64,000 bases of DNA from Acidobacteriota bacterium (GTDB taxonomy: Bacteria > Acidobacteriota > Terriglobia > Acidiferrales > UBA7541): positions 1-64,000 of the forward strand of contig QHYH01000109.1 of the NCBI GenBank assembly GCA_003223215.1, written 5' to 3'. The notes below the pieces were generated by a model. The model worked only from the letters and a program-made list of their open reading frames with translations, made no database searches and was not told the DNA's origin. Of this stretch, positions 38,272 to 47,465 are shown piece by piece; the first letter of the stretch is position 1, and every line of letters begins with the position of its first letter. Made by a program: the position numbers and the translations under genes.

Positions 38272-39981
38272 TCAGAAGGCGCTGCGCTTGAATTCCGAGA
38301 TGAGATAGTCACACGAACGGACGCAGAGTGCCATGATAGTGAGGGTGGGGTTCTGGCAAGGATTCGAGACAAAGCTGGACGCGTCCATGACAAAGAGATT
38401 CTGGATGTCGTGGGTTTGCTGAAACGGATTGAGCACGGATTTCTTCGGGTCAGAGCCCATGCGGGCGATCCCGGCTTCGTGCAGCGCCCAGCGCGGCGCG
38501 GACGGATGCGCGTAAGTGCGAATGTTCTTTGCCCCGGCAGCTTCGAGCATTTCGCCGGCCGAATCGCCCATATCCTGGATCATGGCGCGCTCGTTTTCGC
38601 CGTCAGACATGTGAATTTTCAGGACCGGGATTCCGTAGATGTCTTTCACCTGCGAATCGAGTTGGACGAAATTTTCCCAGCGCGGCAGGACTTCGCCAAA
38701 ACCCGTGATTTCGATGGTCGTGCGCGGCTCGAGCACAGCTTTCTTGTAGGCCTCACCGAAACCAGGAGCGCCCAAATGGAAGCCGGTGTGAGACCCGCCT
38801 TCATAACCGTAACCGCGGAGAAATTTCTTGTACGGGGGAGTGTTGGGTAGGTTGCGGAAGCGTGCGATGTAGACGCCCATCGGTTTGTGAGGTCCGCCGC
38901 CTTCCGGAGCCGGCTTTAACGCGAAGGAAGGAAACTCACCGCTGCCCCCGCCGCTGCGAACGTGCGCGGTCAGGTAATGCCCGAGCACACCGCTCGAATT
39001 CGCGAGCCCATTCGGGTATTCGCGCGTCGCCGAGTTGAGCAGAATGCGGACCGACTCCTGCGCTTGCGCGCAAAGAATGACCGCGCGGGAATAAACTTCG
39101 TTAGGCTGCCGCGTATTTCGATCGATATAAAGAACGCCCCGCGCACGGTTGTGGTCCGGATGCATGAGAACTTTGTAGACCATAGCGTTCGAAATGAGCG
39201 TGCATTTTCCGGACGCTAGAGCGTCGGCGACGGTCGTGAACGCCGAGTTAAAGTAAGAATGGGTCATGCAGCCACGTTCGCAAGGACCGCAAAAGTGGCA
39301 AGGGCCGCGACCGTGCAAAGGCTGGGTCAGATTTGCGACACGCGCGGGCATGACCACGCGGCCGAGCTTTTCACGCACGCGCTCGCGGAAGAGCGTCTCC
39401 TGGCAGGTGAGCGGAACCGGCGGCTGGAATCGACCGTCGGGAAGAAAATCGATGCCCTCCGCGCTTCCAGAAATACCGACGTATCTTTCGACAAGATCGT
39501 AGTACGGCTCGATATCTGTGTATCCGAGCGGCCAATCTTCCCCATAGCCGTCGTGAGAAGCCGCCTTGAAATCCCAATCGCTGTAGCGCAGGCTGAGCCG
39601 GCCCCAAACGTTGGTCCGCCCACCGGTAATGCGCAGGCGGCCCATCCAAAGAAAAGGCTGGTCGGGAGGGGTAGTGTACGGTTCATCCAGGTCGTTGATG
39701 AACCAGTCGGCGTTGTATTCGCTGCAAGCGAATCTGGACTGGATCGGACGAGTCTTGCGCACGACTTCCGGAGCCATGTCGCGATATTTCAGCTCGAACG
39801 GGGGCTTGTGCTCGGTGAAATTCTCGTCGGACTGAGCTTTGCCGGCTTCGAGGAGAGCTACGTGCAATCCGGCTTCCGCCAGCCGTTTGCACGCCCACCC
39901 GCCAGAAGCGCCGGAGCCTACAACAATGACGTCGTAAAGGCGGTGGTGTTTCTCGGCATTCGGTCTCACTGAGAGACGCAT
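38272..39981 (-). CDS. GMC-family FAD oxidoreductase
   Basis: 569 residues. The FAD-binding N-terminus is DVIVVGSGASGGWACKRLAE with ALLEAG at the second strand. RITGGRTNVWGRLSLRYSDW is the second GMC signature region. A Cys cluster CHFCGPCERGC lies near residue 235, as in gluconate dehydrogenase large subunits. The C-terminal active-site region is APRWALHEAGIARMG and SNPCQNPTLTIMALC with the His/Asn pair. It oxidises sugars or sugar acids. The likely small subunit is encoded divergently at 40418. Confidence 0.9.
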   Translation of the reverse strand: MRLSVRPNAEKHHRLYDVIVVGSGASGGWACKRLAEAGLHVALLEAGKAQSDENFTEHKPPFELKYRDMAPEVVRKTRPIQSRFACSEYNADWFINDLDEPYTTPPDQPFLWMGRLRITGGRTNVWGRLSLRYSDWDFKAASHDGYGEDWPLGYTDIEPYYDLVERYVGISGSAEGIDFLPDGRFQPPVPLTCQETLFRERVREKLGRVVMPARVANLTQPLHGRGPCHFCGPCERGCMTHSYFNSAFTTVADALASGKCTLISNAMVYKVLMHPDHNRARGVLYIDRNTRQPNEVYSRAVILCAQAQESVRILLNSATREYPNGLANSSGVLGHYLTAHVRSGGGSGEFPSFALKPAPEGGGPHKPMGVYIARFRNLPNTPPYKKFLRGYGYEGGSHTGFHLGAPGFGEAYKKAVLEPRTTIEITGFGEVLPRWENFVQLDSQVKDIYGIPVLKIHMSDGENERAMIQDMGDSAGEMLEAAGAKNIRTYAHPSAPRWALHEAGIARMGSDPKKSVLNPFQQTHDIQNLFVMDASSFVSNPCQNPTLTIMALCVRSCDYLISEFKRSAF

Positions 39982-40417
39982 GCTAACAAGCGGGCTGCCG
40001 ACCGGTCAATCAAGGCAGATGACAAGGAGTCACCTTCCGATTAACACTCGGAAGCCTGGGGTCGGGTCTGCTTATTACCGTTTTCTTGACCTCGGTATGA
40101 CATCCCGGTCAGTGTCAGCCGCGTAAAACAGCCCAAGGCTGAAACACGGGATCGAGACCCGCATTGCTCGGCGTGATTCCAGCGGGAATACCGCATTGCG
40201 GCCGCGCGGAAAGCCACGGCGAGACACCCGGCCACAAACGCCAGCGTCGCCAAATCATTTTCATCGCATAGGATCGTACATGACGATGTTTGGCCCGGCC
40301 AGTGTCGGCTTTGTAAGATAATCGGGAAACCGGGCTTCCGAATCCTCTTCGAGACTATTTGGCCAGCTGGGGTGCGGATGGTACTATCGGCGCGCGGGTT
40401 CGAACGAAGGGTGGGCG

Positions 40418-41068
40418 ATGAACAAGGAAAAGAATCTGCTCGTGATCGGCAGCGGGGCTGCCGAGATCACGCGGTTCACGCGGCGGATGATCGTGCAGGC
40501 CCTGCTGGCCGGAGCAGGGGCGGCGTGGCCGCTGGTGGCGAATTCTCATCCTATTTATGGGCTGCTGAGCGGTAAAGCAGCTCTGGATGAGGTCGAGAAG
40601 CTTGGCGCTGCTAATTCGAAGCCTGCTTTCCTCAGTTCGTCACAAAATGAAACTCTGACCGCGATTGCGGAAAGCGTTGTGCCAGGTTCGACCAAGGCGC
40701 AGGTGAGCCGCTTCATTGACGTTTTGCTCAGCGTGGACAAGCCGGAGAGCCAGCACAAATTCCTGGAATCTCTGACGGCGCTTGACGCGGAAGCTCAGAA
40801 GCGATTCGGCAGGCGCTTCCCGGCACTCGACGAGGAACAAAAAGATGCGTTGTTGAGCGATGTGTCGACGAAAGCGGAGAGCCCGAAAACTCTGGAAACA
40901 GACGCCGGCAAGAAACAGCCTTCGCTTTACGGTCACTTCGAGAATCTAAAAGGCTGGGTCAGCGGAGCCTACTATTCCTCGGAAGTGGGCATGCGGGAAC
41001 TGGGCTGGACGGGAGATTATGTGTTTGAGAAGTTTCCCGGCTGCCTGCACCCAGAAGGATATCACTGA
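40418..41068 (+). CDS. Gluconate 2-dehydrogenase subunit 3-like protein
   Basis: 216 residues with a Tat-like start: TRRMIVQALLAGAGAAWPLV after FTRR (residues about 20-42). The body matches the small, helix-rich subunit 3 of membrane gluconate dehydrogenases (LTAIAESVVPGSTKAQVSRF, RRFPALDEEQKDALL, YYSSEVGMRELGW). It probably guides or holds the GMC flavoprotein encoded on the opposite strand and may help carry that protein through Tat (inference). The 436 bp between the two genes (39982-40417) show no gene. Confidence 0.85.
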   Translation: MNKEKNLLVIGSGAAEITRFTRRMIVQALLAGAGAAWPLVANSHPIYGLLSGKAALDEVEKLGAANSKPAFLSSSQNETLTAIAESVVPGSTKAQVSRFIDVLLSVDKPESQHKFLESLTALDAEAQKRFGRRFPALDEEQKDALLSDVSTKAESPKTLETDAGKKQPSLYGHFENLKGWVSGAYYSSEVGMRELGWTGDYVFEKFPGCLHPEGYH

Positions 41069-41079
41069 AAGAGAAAACC

Positions 41080-42015
41080 ATGAGCACAACCACAGGACGC
41101 AGGGAATTTCTTCGTGCGGCGGCGGTGACAAGCGCGGGACTGGCGCTTGCGAAGCGCCTGCCCGCCGCGCCGGCAAAATCCGTACTGGTGTTTACGAAAT
41201 CCTCGGGCTTTGAACACGAGGTGGTCAAGCGCATCGATGGAAAGCCCAGCCTGATGGATGACACGATCACTACTCTCGGCGACGAGAACGGATTTCACGT
41301 GGGCGTGACGAAGGACGGAAGGATTTTCGACGAGAAGAAATTTCATGACTACTCGGCGTTAGTTTTTTACACCACGGGCGACCTGACGACGCTGGGCACC
41401 GACGGCAAGCCCCCGATGTCGGCGGAAGGAAAACAAAACCTGTTGGAGGCGATACACAATGGGATGGGTTTCGTAGGTATCCACGCGGCGGCAGACACGT
41501 TTCATCCGCAGCCGGACCCAAAGGACCTCTCGAACCGCTACATCGCGCATGGCGAACAGCAGGATCCTTACTTGAAGATGTTGGGGGCAGAGTTCATCAT
41601 TCACGGGAGCAATCCGCGGCTGCAGGATGCCAGTCTGATCGTGAACGATCCGAAATTTCCCGGACTCGAAGGCGTGAGCTCGCCGGTCAGTCTCAAGGAA
41701 GAGTGGTATTCGCTGAAAGATTTTCAAAGCGACTTGCACGTGATTCTGACACTGGACACCAAGGGCATGCACGGAGCGTGCTACGAGCGCGCGCCCTACC
41801 CGGTCACATGGGCGCGAATGTACGGCCGGGGGCGTGTCTTCTACACGGCGATCGGAGATCGTCCGGAGAATTGGAAGAATGAGTTTTTCACAAAACTGCT
41901 GGGCGGCGGAATCCGCTGGGCGATTGGCGACGTGAACCCGAACGTGGAAACCAACCTGAAAGAAGCAGCGCCGGGCTACGCTGAAATCCCTCCAAGAGAG
42001 CCCGCAAAGAACTGA
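41080..42015 (+). CDS. ThuA-like (trehalose-utilisation type) exported protein
   Basis: 311 residues. Tat-type signal: TTGRREFLRAAAVTSAGLAL. The ThuA/glutamine-amidotransferase-like fold follows: SVLVFTKSSGFEHEVVK, YSALVFYTTGDLT, NGMGFVGIHAAADTF, GAEFIIHGSNPRLQD, ACYERAPYPVTWARMYGRGR, RVFYTAIGDRPENW. Related proteins occur in sugar-oxidation clusters. It starts 11 bp after the preceding gene, so both are co-transcribed and likely act in periplasmic sugar metabolism with the GMC enzyme. The next 340 bp (42016-42356) hold nothing recognisable. Confidence 0.85.
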   Translation: MSTTTGRREFLRAAAVTSAGLALAKRLPAAPAKSVLVFTKSSGFEHEVVKRIDGKPSLMDDTITTLGDENGFHVGVTKDGRIFDEKKFHDYSALVFYTTGDLTTLGTDGKPPMSAEGKQNLLEAIHNGMGFVGIHAAADTFHPQPDPKDLSNRYIAHGEQQDPYLKMLGAEFIIHGSNPRLQDASLIVNDPKFPGLEGVSSPVSLKEEWYSLKDFQSDLHVILTLDTKGMHGACYERAPYPVTWARMYGRGRVFYTAIGDRPENWKNEFFTKLLGGGIRWAIGDVNPNVETNLKEAAPGYAEIPPREPAKN

Positions 42016-42356
42016 TCCTTGCTCCCCTCAGCGTCGCGCAACGCTGGGCGGAAACACGCAGACCCAGGTTAATGGCACACGTGTCGAGCGCTGTGCCCGA
42101 CGTCACAAAACTATCCCTTTGCCTATGAATCCGTTGCTGGGAACCAAAAACCCTCCGGTTCGGCCTCGAGCGTGCCCTGGTCATCGTGCTCTCGGTCTAA
42201 ATGCGGGTTTTCGAGCAGTCCCCCGGTATTGGCTGAGTCCATGACTCAAGACCCTCCTTAGACCGGAGCAAGCTTATAGGAAGTCCCCACGCCGATGCTG
42301 TAGATGGCCAAGACAAAAGGCAGCATACAAGACGGGAACCGCAAGCGGGGTGGGAA

Positions 42357-43312
42357 ATGAGAATCCTGGTTGCAATCGATGGTTCGAAAGGGTCCGAAAT
42401 CGTTCTGCAAGAGGCGTTGGAACGGTCATGGGCACCGGGAACGCGCTTTTGCCTTCTCACGGTATTAGATCCTTTCTTCTTTACACGAACGCCGCTGCTC
42501 CTTGAGGAACCAAGATAGCAGCAGGAGAACTTCTCGAAGAAGCGGCAGAGAAGTTCCGAGCCGCTGGCTGGGAGACAGAGACCAAGGTTGCTCTTGGAAA
42601 CCCGCGCAAAACGATCAGCCGTTGTGCCGAGGAGTGGCGATCAGATTTGGTGGTGGTAGGTTCGCACGGCTTGAACGTGCTGGAACGCCTGGCCCTGGGG
42701 AGTACGGTGCGTACGGTACTGCGTCACTCGAAATGCTCGGTAGAGATAGTGAGGGCGCCGAGGAAGGAGACCGCGACCGATGATCACCGGAAAAGAATTC
42801 TTGTGGCAACCGACGGATCGGAGTTTGCAAAGGCAGCCGTGAAAGCAGTCGCCAGCGAGGCTTGGCCGCGGGATACGGATATCAAAATTATCTCCGTTCC
42901 TGAGTTTGCTTTGTGGCTCGGCGAATATCCGTACTTTCAACGCACGCAAGTCGAGGAGTTGCATCAATCCGCTCTGGACGCCGCAAATGCAGCCGTCACG
43001 CAAGCAAAGGAAATTCTGTCGAGAACAAGCCTCACGGTAACTATTGAAGTGCCGGTCGACCGTGATGCGCCGGCAAAAACGATCCTGGAAACAGCAGAGG
43101 AATGGAACGCGGACCTGATTGTGCTTGGTTCGCATGGCCGGCGAGGATTCGACCGCTGGGCGATGGGGAGCGTTTCGGAAACGCTAGCGATGGATGCGCC
43201 CTGCTCAGTGGAAGTTGTGCACATAGCAGTCAGCACGGAAGTAAACGAATGCGAGGGGGAAAACCATGAAAGTGAAAGAAGTCATGATGGGCACGCCATA
43301 CACGTGCCGTAG
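42357..43312 (+). pseudogene. Tandem universal stress protein (UspA), one frameshift
   Basis: MRILVAIDGSKGSEIVLQEA opens the first Usp domain; the frame ends in TAG at 42516. The next frame, from IAAGELLEEAAEKFRAAGWE through LVVVGSHGLNVLERLALGS, completes domain one, and domain two follows (RKRILVATDGSEFAKAAV, LIVLGSHGRRGFDRWAMGSV, APCSVEVVHI). A one-base loss near 42514 explains the break. Two Usp domains in one chain is a common arrangement with the ATP-binding G-x2-G-x9-G(S/T) site in each. The last 46 bp overlap the CBS gene. Confidence 0.75.
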
Positions 43313-43754
43313 AGAAACCAACCTCGGTCAAGCCGCGGAATTGATGTGGAAGGGAAACTGCGGCTTCCTGCCAATCACGGGAGCCGACAACAAAGTGTGT
43401 GGGGTGATCACCGACCGGGACATCTGCATCGCGCTCGGGACGAGAAACAAACTGGCAGCTGAAGTCAGCGTGGGCGAAGTGACGGAGAGCAAGTTGTCCG
43501 CTGGTTCGCCCGAAGATGAAATCCACGTGGCCTTGCTCACTATGCGGGAAGGAAAAGTGCGCCGCTTGCCGGTCGTTGATGCAGCTGGCCAGGCCGCCGG
43601 GGTATTGTCCATGGACGACGTGTTGCTGCGCGCCGAGCCGTCCGGCTCAGGGAAGATTGTAGAGCTGTCCACCGACGAGGTAGTCCGCTCGTATCGCGCC
43701 ATTAATCAGCGCGAGCTGCCACAGCTGGTGAAGAAGCATACCGCGGCAGCGTGA
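43266..43754 (+). CDS. Tandem CBS-domain protein
   Basis: 162 residues with two CBS domains: VMMGTPYTCRRETNLGQAAE to KVCGVITDRDICIALG (about 5-62), and VTESKLSAGSPEDEIHVALL to AAGVLSMDDVLLRAEP (about 75-125). CBS pairs bind adenosyl ligands and sense energy status. No enzyme domain is attached. It follows the UspA gene, and the two families often sit together in stress-response loci. Confidence 0.9.
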   Translation: MKVKEVMMGTPYTCRRETNLGQAAELMWKGNCGFLPITGADNKVCGVITDRDICIALGTRNKLAAEVSVGEVTESKLSAGSPEDEIHVALLTMREGKVRRLPVVDAAGQAAGVLSMDDVLLRAEPSGSGKIVELSTDEVVRSYRAINQRELPQLVKKHTAAA

Positions 43755-43766
43755 AGCTTCTCGCTA

Positions 43767-44072
43767 TCACATGGGAATTGGCCGGCTGATGCGCGGCCTG
43801 ACGTACCAGCAGGGCGCGAAGCCTCCGTGCGGAAACACGGAGTGGACACAGGTGAAGGTCTGCTCCGGGTTTTGCTGGTCGATTTCGTAGCCGGTCTTTC
43901 CGCTGTTTTCCGGAATGGCCAGAATGCGCGGGACGGTGAAGGATTCCAAAGGATCGGCCGGTTTCGGATGGATAAGCCGCACGCGAAACCACACGTAGTC
44001 GCCCGCATACGCTGCAATAAGAAGAAGCAGAGTTCCTTTGACAAATCTTTGAGTTGCAATGGGAAGGCTCAT
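43767..44072 (-). CDS. Small membrane protein of unknown function
   Basis: 101 residues. One N-terminal membrane segment (FVKGTLLLLIAAYAGDYVWF) is followed by a short extracytoplasmic part with two Cys (TFTCVHSVF, FAPCWYVRPR). I do not recognise a domain. It is convergent with the CBS gene (12 bp gap). Confidence 0.55.
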   Translation of the reverse strand: MSLPIATQRFVKGTLLLLIAAYAGDYVWFRVRLIHPKPADPLESFTVPRILAIPENSGKTGYEIDQQNPEQTFTCVHSVFPHGGFAPCWYVRPRISRPIPM

Positions 44073-44203
44073 TCCTTTTCCTCAAACCCACGGCGGCGAA
44101 GCCACAGCATCTCCGAATGAAAATGATAAGGTTTGGAAAAGCCTGAAAGGAAGACGCAAGACTGTCTTTCGCCAGCTGTGATAAACTTAGGCACTCCTTC
44201 GGT

Positions 44204-44279
<76 letters not shown>

Positions 44280-44335
44280 ACTTACTTCTTTGTTTTCAAT
44301 CCGGTAGCAAAAACTTCAAGGGGCACTAAGGGGCA

Positions 44336-45491
44336 TTAAGCCACCTTCGAAGGCAATACGAGGCGGACGACTTTGCCGTGCGCCTTGCGTTTGCTTTCGT
44401 CCATGGCTTTGCCGTAAACGTTCATCGCCGTCACGGATGTCGGCGTGGCGCATAAGTTCCTGCTGCACTTTCATCGGAGCCCCGGTTTCATCAAGCAGGG
44501 TTCTGAATGTGTGGCGGAACGAATGCCAGCCGATACGTCCGATACCGCAACGAATGCCTGCGGGAATGATATGACGCCGCTCTACTCCCCAGGGATACCA
44601 AGGCAGCTTGCCTGCCACGAACGGGCTTGCAAACACCCAATCCTCGGGATTTTTGAACCGCGTCTTCCGCCGCCAATTCAAGAGCACCTCGGCCAATGCC
44701 GGATCAAGCGGGATGCCTGCATTGGAGTATTTGGTTTTGACATCGCTTACTACCCCGGTGACGATGCCTCGCCGCACGAGGAGTGTAAGGTCATCCCAGA
44801 GCACGTCACACCACTTAAGGGCGAAGAGCTCGCTGCAGCGGAGCCCCGTGGCGAGATCGAGGATAACCATCGTGCGGAAGGGCTCATCGAGCGCCTTGAG
44901 CAAGGGACGGAATTGAGCAACGCTAAGAACCATCGGCTCACGCTGTCGTTTGCTTGTGCCGCGGACCCGCACGAGCTTCATGGGATTCTCGCCGATCTCG
45001 GTGAGCTCCCAACGCATGGCGCAGTTCCAAAGCACGCGCATGAGATTGTGGAGATGCCCTCTGGTTCTTGAAGCCAGGTCAAGCCCCTTCAACCACTGCT
45101 CCACGGCGAAGGGCTTTACCTTGGAAATCGGGTAGTCGCCCCACCGCGGTTTGATCTGGTGATTGAGGTATGACCTGTATCCATTGGCGGTCGAGTGCCG
45201 CAGCTCGGGAAGCTCTGTTTCGAGGTATCGGCTCACCAGCATACCGATGGTGACCGCCTGTCCTTGAGGATGATCAGAGTTCACATCAAGCTTGCGATGC
45301 TCGATGGCCCGCCACGCATTGGCTTCGGTTTTGAGCATTGAGACGGGACCAATCACTTCAGATCGTTTTGTATAGCCGCCGTCGGACTTGCGTTCCCGCC
45401 AGCGATAGACAAATACGAGGTCCTGCTTTTTCGACGGCCGGGTTTCAATCCAACCGTGTTGATACGTATTTCGAGTTAGCCGCAGCATCAT
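44336..45491 (-). pseudogene. Tyrosine recombinase (integrase), frameshifted before the catalytic Tyr
   Basis: The open frame runs 45491-44316. Visible are the SAM-like N-terminal domain (GMLVSRYLETELPELRHSTA), the first catalytic Arg (LATGLRCSELFALKW), and the HxxR box HSFRHTFRTLL with KVQQELMRHADIR. The natural next residues, TAMNVYGKAMDESKRKAHGK, with the nucleophile Tyr, then VVRLVLPSKVA and TAA at 44336, are only in the next frame. A single extra base (plus-strand C44432) accounts for it. The intact reading would be a normal integrase of about 385 residues. As given, it lacks its Tyr and should be inactive. Confidence 0.88.
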
Positions 45492-45910
45492 GCTCTCCTT
45501 TTGGGATTAGAGGAGAGTTGCGGCGCAACCCTGTTGGCCTTCAGTGAAGAGCTTACACCGCTTCGCAGCAAAGCGTCCAAATCTGAGGGGCGAAAATACC
45601 ATCGTCGCCCAAGTCGGCATCCGGGGATCTGGCCGCTGCGCGCCATGCGCTTGAGGGTCTTAGGGTGTAGCCGAAGGAATCGAGCTGCTTCAGCGCAGTC
45701 CCAGACCGGCTCGGGAGTTTGATATGGCTCTGTGCTCGAAGCGGAGGGCAAACCAAATCTCTCGGCTGACAGCGATGGCTTGTTCTCGAACGAATTTCCA
45801 GTCTGGCTTTCAGATCTTAAGGATGACGAATTCACTGCAGGGCGCAAGCCATGCACTCTTTGCGAGTCTGGGTTCTTGCGCACGCCGAGTTGGGTGCTGC
45901 GGTGTTTCAT
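45488..45910 (-). CDS. Excisionase-like HTH protein
   Basis: 140 residues from MKHRSTQLGVRKNPD; the start has an AGGAAAAGAGG site. The C-terminal part is an AlpA/MerR-like HTH: VWDCAEAARFLRLHPKTLKR, ARSGQIPGCRLGRRWYFRPS, DLDALL (about residues 70-117). The N-terminal 65 residues are hydrophilic and variable. It overlaps the integrase start by 4 bp (ATGA), so both are translated together, as expected of a recombination directionality factor that steers the integrase. Confidence 0.8.
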   Translation of the reverse strand: MKHRSTQLGVRKNPDSQRVHGLRPAVNSSSLRSESQTGNSFENKPSLSAERFGLPSASSTEPYQTPEPVWDCAEAARFLRLHPKTLKRMARSGQIPGCRLGRRWYFRPSDLDALLRSGVSSSLKANRVAPQLSSNPKRRA

Positions 45911-45949
45911 TGCCTCTTTTCCTTGGTTCCCCCGGTTGTTATTTTCCAC

Positions 45950-45978
45950 TTGACATCCCGTCCACAATATCGTACTAT
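45950..45978 (+). promoter_or_regulatory. Strong sigma-70-like promoter
   Basis: TTGACA (45950-45955), 17-bp spacer, TACTAT (45973-45978). It drives the island genes from 46056 rightward; the excisionase-integrase operon diverges from the same gap. Confidence 0.75.
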
Positions 45979-45996
45979 GTGTGCAAACGTTTTGTA

Positions 45997-46029
45997 AAGA
46001 TGCATCTCTCTCTGAAAGGGTTGCATCTT
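45997..46029. promoter_or_regulatory. Inverted repeat in the 5' leader of the island operon
   Basis: AAGATGCA (45997-46004) and TGCATCTT (46022-46029), a perfect 8-bp inverted repeat 17 bp apart, between promoter and start codon. It may be an operator or an RNA hairpin. Confidence 0.45.
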
Positions 46030-46055
46030 ACCGACGAAACCAGGAGGAGTACCCG

Positions 46056-47213
46056 ATGCCTGAAAAACCGCAAAAGCCTGAGAAGCCCACCCAGGGACAA
46101 ACTCTGTCCCTTCGCATCAGTGACGCTCTCTTTGCCCGCCTGGAGCGGGCCAAGCAACTCATGTCCTCGAAAAAGGGCGACAGTGTTTCGACTTCGGAGG
46201 TTGCCAAGCAGCTCCTTGAGTCTGCCCGCGAGGACCGCTTTGAAGTTGCGGACATGATGGCCAAGCCGACAGAAACACTTCTCGAGATTCGCAGGAAGGG
46301 AGAAGCGCAGCATATTCTGTCGCGAGCCGAGTGGATCCTGCTCTCGCACTTCGTGCAGAAGGGACTCGAAGCTTATGCCGAAAGGACACCCAATCCTGTC
46401 TCTAACGAATCACTCATCGCTGTGCTGGACGCGTTCCTGGCCGTATATGAACTGCGCACGGAACGTGCTTCCTTGCGGGACCCGTATTACATGAGCAATC
46501 TGCCGTCCGAGTGCCGTCCTCCGAAGGCGAAAGGAGCAGACGATTCGGAGCGTGCCACTTCAGAGACGGTTCGCCGGACCGTGGCCGAGACCCGCAAGCG
46601 GCTCAGCGATCCGGCAGTAAAGTGGGACACGTTTCTGGCAGGACGCAACCTGCTTATCCTGCTGGAGGACGAGAAGCTCCCCGCGGCTGACGCCGTGAAC
46701 CGTGCGCTGCGCCCCTTCTTCCCGGCTCTGTGGCGGCTGGCCGCGCGCGGCCACTACTGCCTCACGCAAAAGTCGCTCCGAGCCAAGTCCACGAGCCAGG
46801 ATTCCTTCTATCAACCGCCGATTCCATCCATCAAAGAAGGCGACTTCACGCTCTCGTTCAATCGGGGAGAGAGCAACGACCTTTACTTGCTCTTAAGTTT
46901 CCCTGGTCCACGAGGCCCGATGTACCCGATCAGTGGCTATCCGAAGATTACGGAATTTCGCGCCATGCTGGCCGCACTTGCCCCGGACAGCCCCACCCGC
47001 CGTTGGGAGGGCGGGCATTTCCTTGGCTATGTCGCGGCGTCCGAAGAGGGCAAAGGGAAGGACTACTGGTTCCGCGCCCACCACAATGGCATCACGTTCG
47101 GCCTCTCCGAGAAGGAGTGGAAGTCTGTCCAAGCGCTGTTTCGCGAGGCGTGGGAGCTGCCGGAAATCCGGATGGCCTGGGACTCGCTGACCTTGGAGTA
47201 CGGTGAGCTGTGA
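46056..47213 (+). CDS. Island protein of unknown function with ribbon-helix-helix-like N-terminus
   Basis: 385 residues from MPEKPQKPEKPTQGQ, with a GGAGGAG site 6 bp upstream; the longer frame has no such site. Residues about 14-60 (LSLRISDALFARLERAKQLM and STSEVAKQLLESARED) look like an RHH DNA-binding segment. The rest has two mixed helical/strand regions, including TFLAGRNLLILLEDEKLPAA and EGGHFLGYVAASEEGKGKDY. I recognise no enzyme motif. Being the first gene after the promoter suggests a control, replication-initiation or mobilization role, but none can be shown. Confidence 0.6.
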   Translation: MPEKPQKPEKPTQGQTLSLRISDALFARLERAKQLMSSKKGDSVSTSEVAKQLLESAREDRFEVADMMAKPTETLLEIRRKGEAQHILSRAEWILLSHFVQKGLEAYAERTPNPVSNESLIAVLDAFLAVYELRTERASLRDPYYMSNLPSECRPPKAKGADDSERATSETVRRTVAETRKRLSDPAVKWDTFLAGRNLLILLEDEKLPAADAVNRALRPFFPALWRLAARGHYCLTQKSLRAKSTSQDSFYQPPIPSIKEGDFTLSFNRGESNDLYLLLSFPGPRGPMYPISGYPKITEFRAMLAALAPDSPTRRWEGGHFLGYVAASEEGKGKDYWFRAHHNGITFGLSEKEWKSVQALFREAWELPEIRMAWDSLTLEYGEL

Positions 47214-47285
47214 TGCTCTTCAGCATCGTCATGGTAGCCAGATGCGGCCCCGCCGAGGGCGCTTTTGGCCGACCAAGAGAAGAGC

Positions 47286-47300
47286 GGTGCCTTCGGCACC
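47286..47300 (+). terminator. Hairpin after the unknown island gene
   Basis: GGTGCC TTC GGCACC, a perfect 6-bp stem, followed by GGGAGTTTTG. The weak T tract makes it a possible terminator only. Confidence 0.4.
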
Positions 47301-47341
47301 GGGAGTTTTGCGGACACGCCACCCCATGTTGGGTGCTGCAG

Positions 47342-47434
47342 AGCGCCGCGCGGCGCTGTTGGTTAACGTGCTCAGGCGGCGCGAGTTAGCAAATTGCCGG
47401 TGCGCCCGGTCAATTTCCGGCGCTCCGCGTTAAC
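47342..47434. other. Candidate origin of transfer (oriT)
   Basis: Between 47214 and 47465 there is no gene but a cluster of symmetric sequences: a perfect 16-bp palindrome AGCGCCGCGCGGCGCT (47342-47357), a hairpin AAATTGCCGG (47391-47400) / CCGG-T-CAATTT (47406-47416) with one bulge, and GTTAAC at both 47362-47367 and 47429-47434. It lies directly in front of the MobC-like, coupling-protein and relaxase genes, the usual place of oriT. The nic site cannot be assigned. Confidence 0.45.
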
Positions 47435-47465
47435 TTCTTTATTTTGTTCGCTCAAGTTAGAGCGA

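Noticed and set aside
40041-40253. Minus-strand 70-residue ORF between the GMC and gluconate-dehydrogenase genes
   Set aside because: Cys/Arg/Ser-rich, no motif, no ribosome site.
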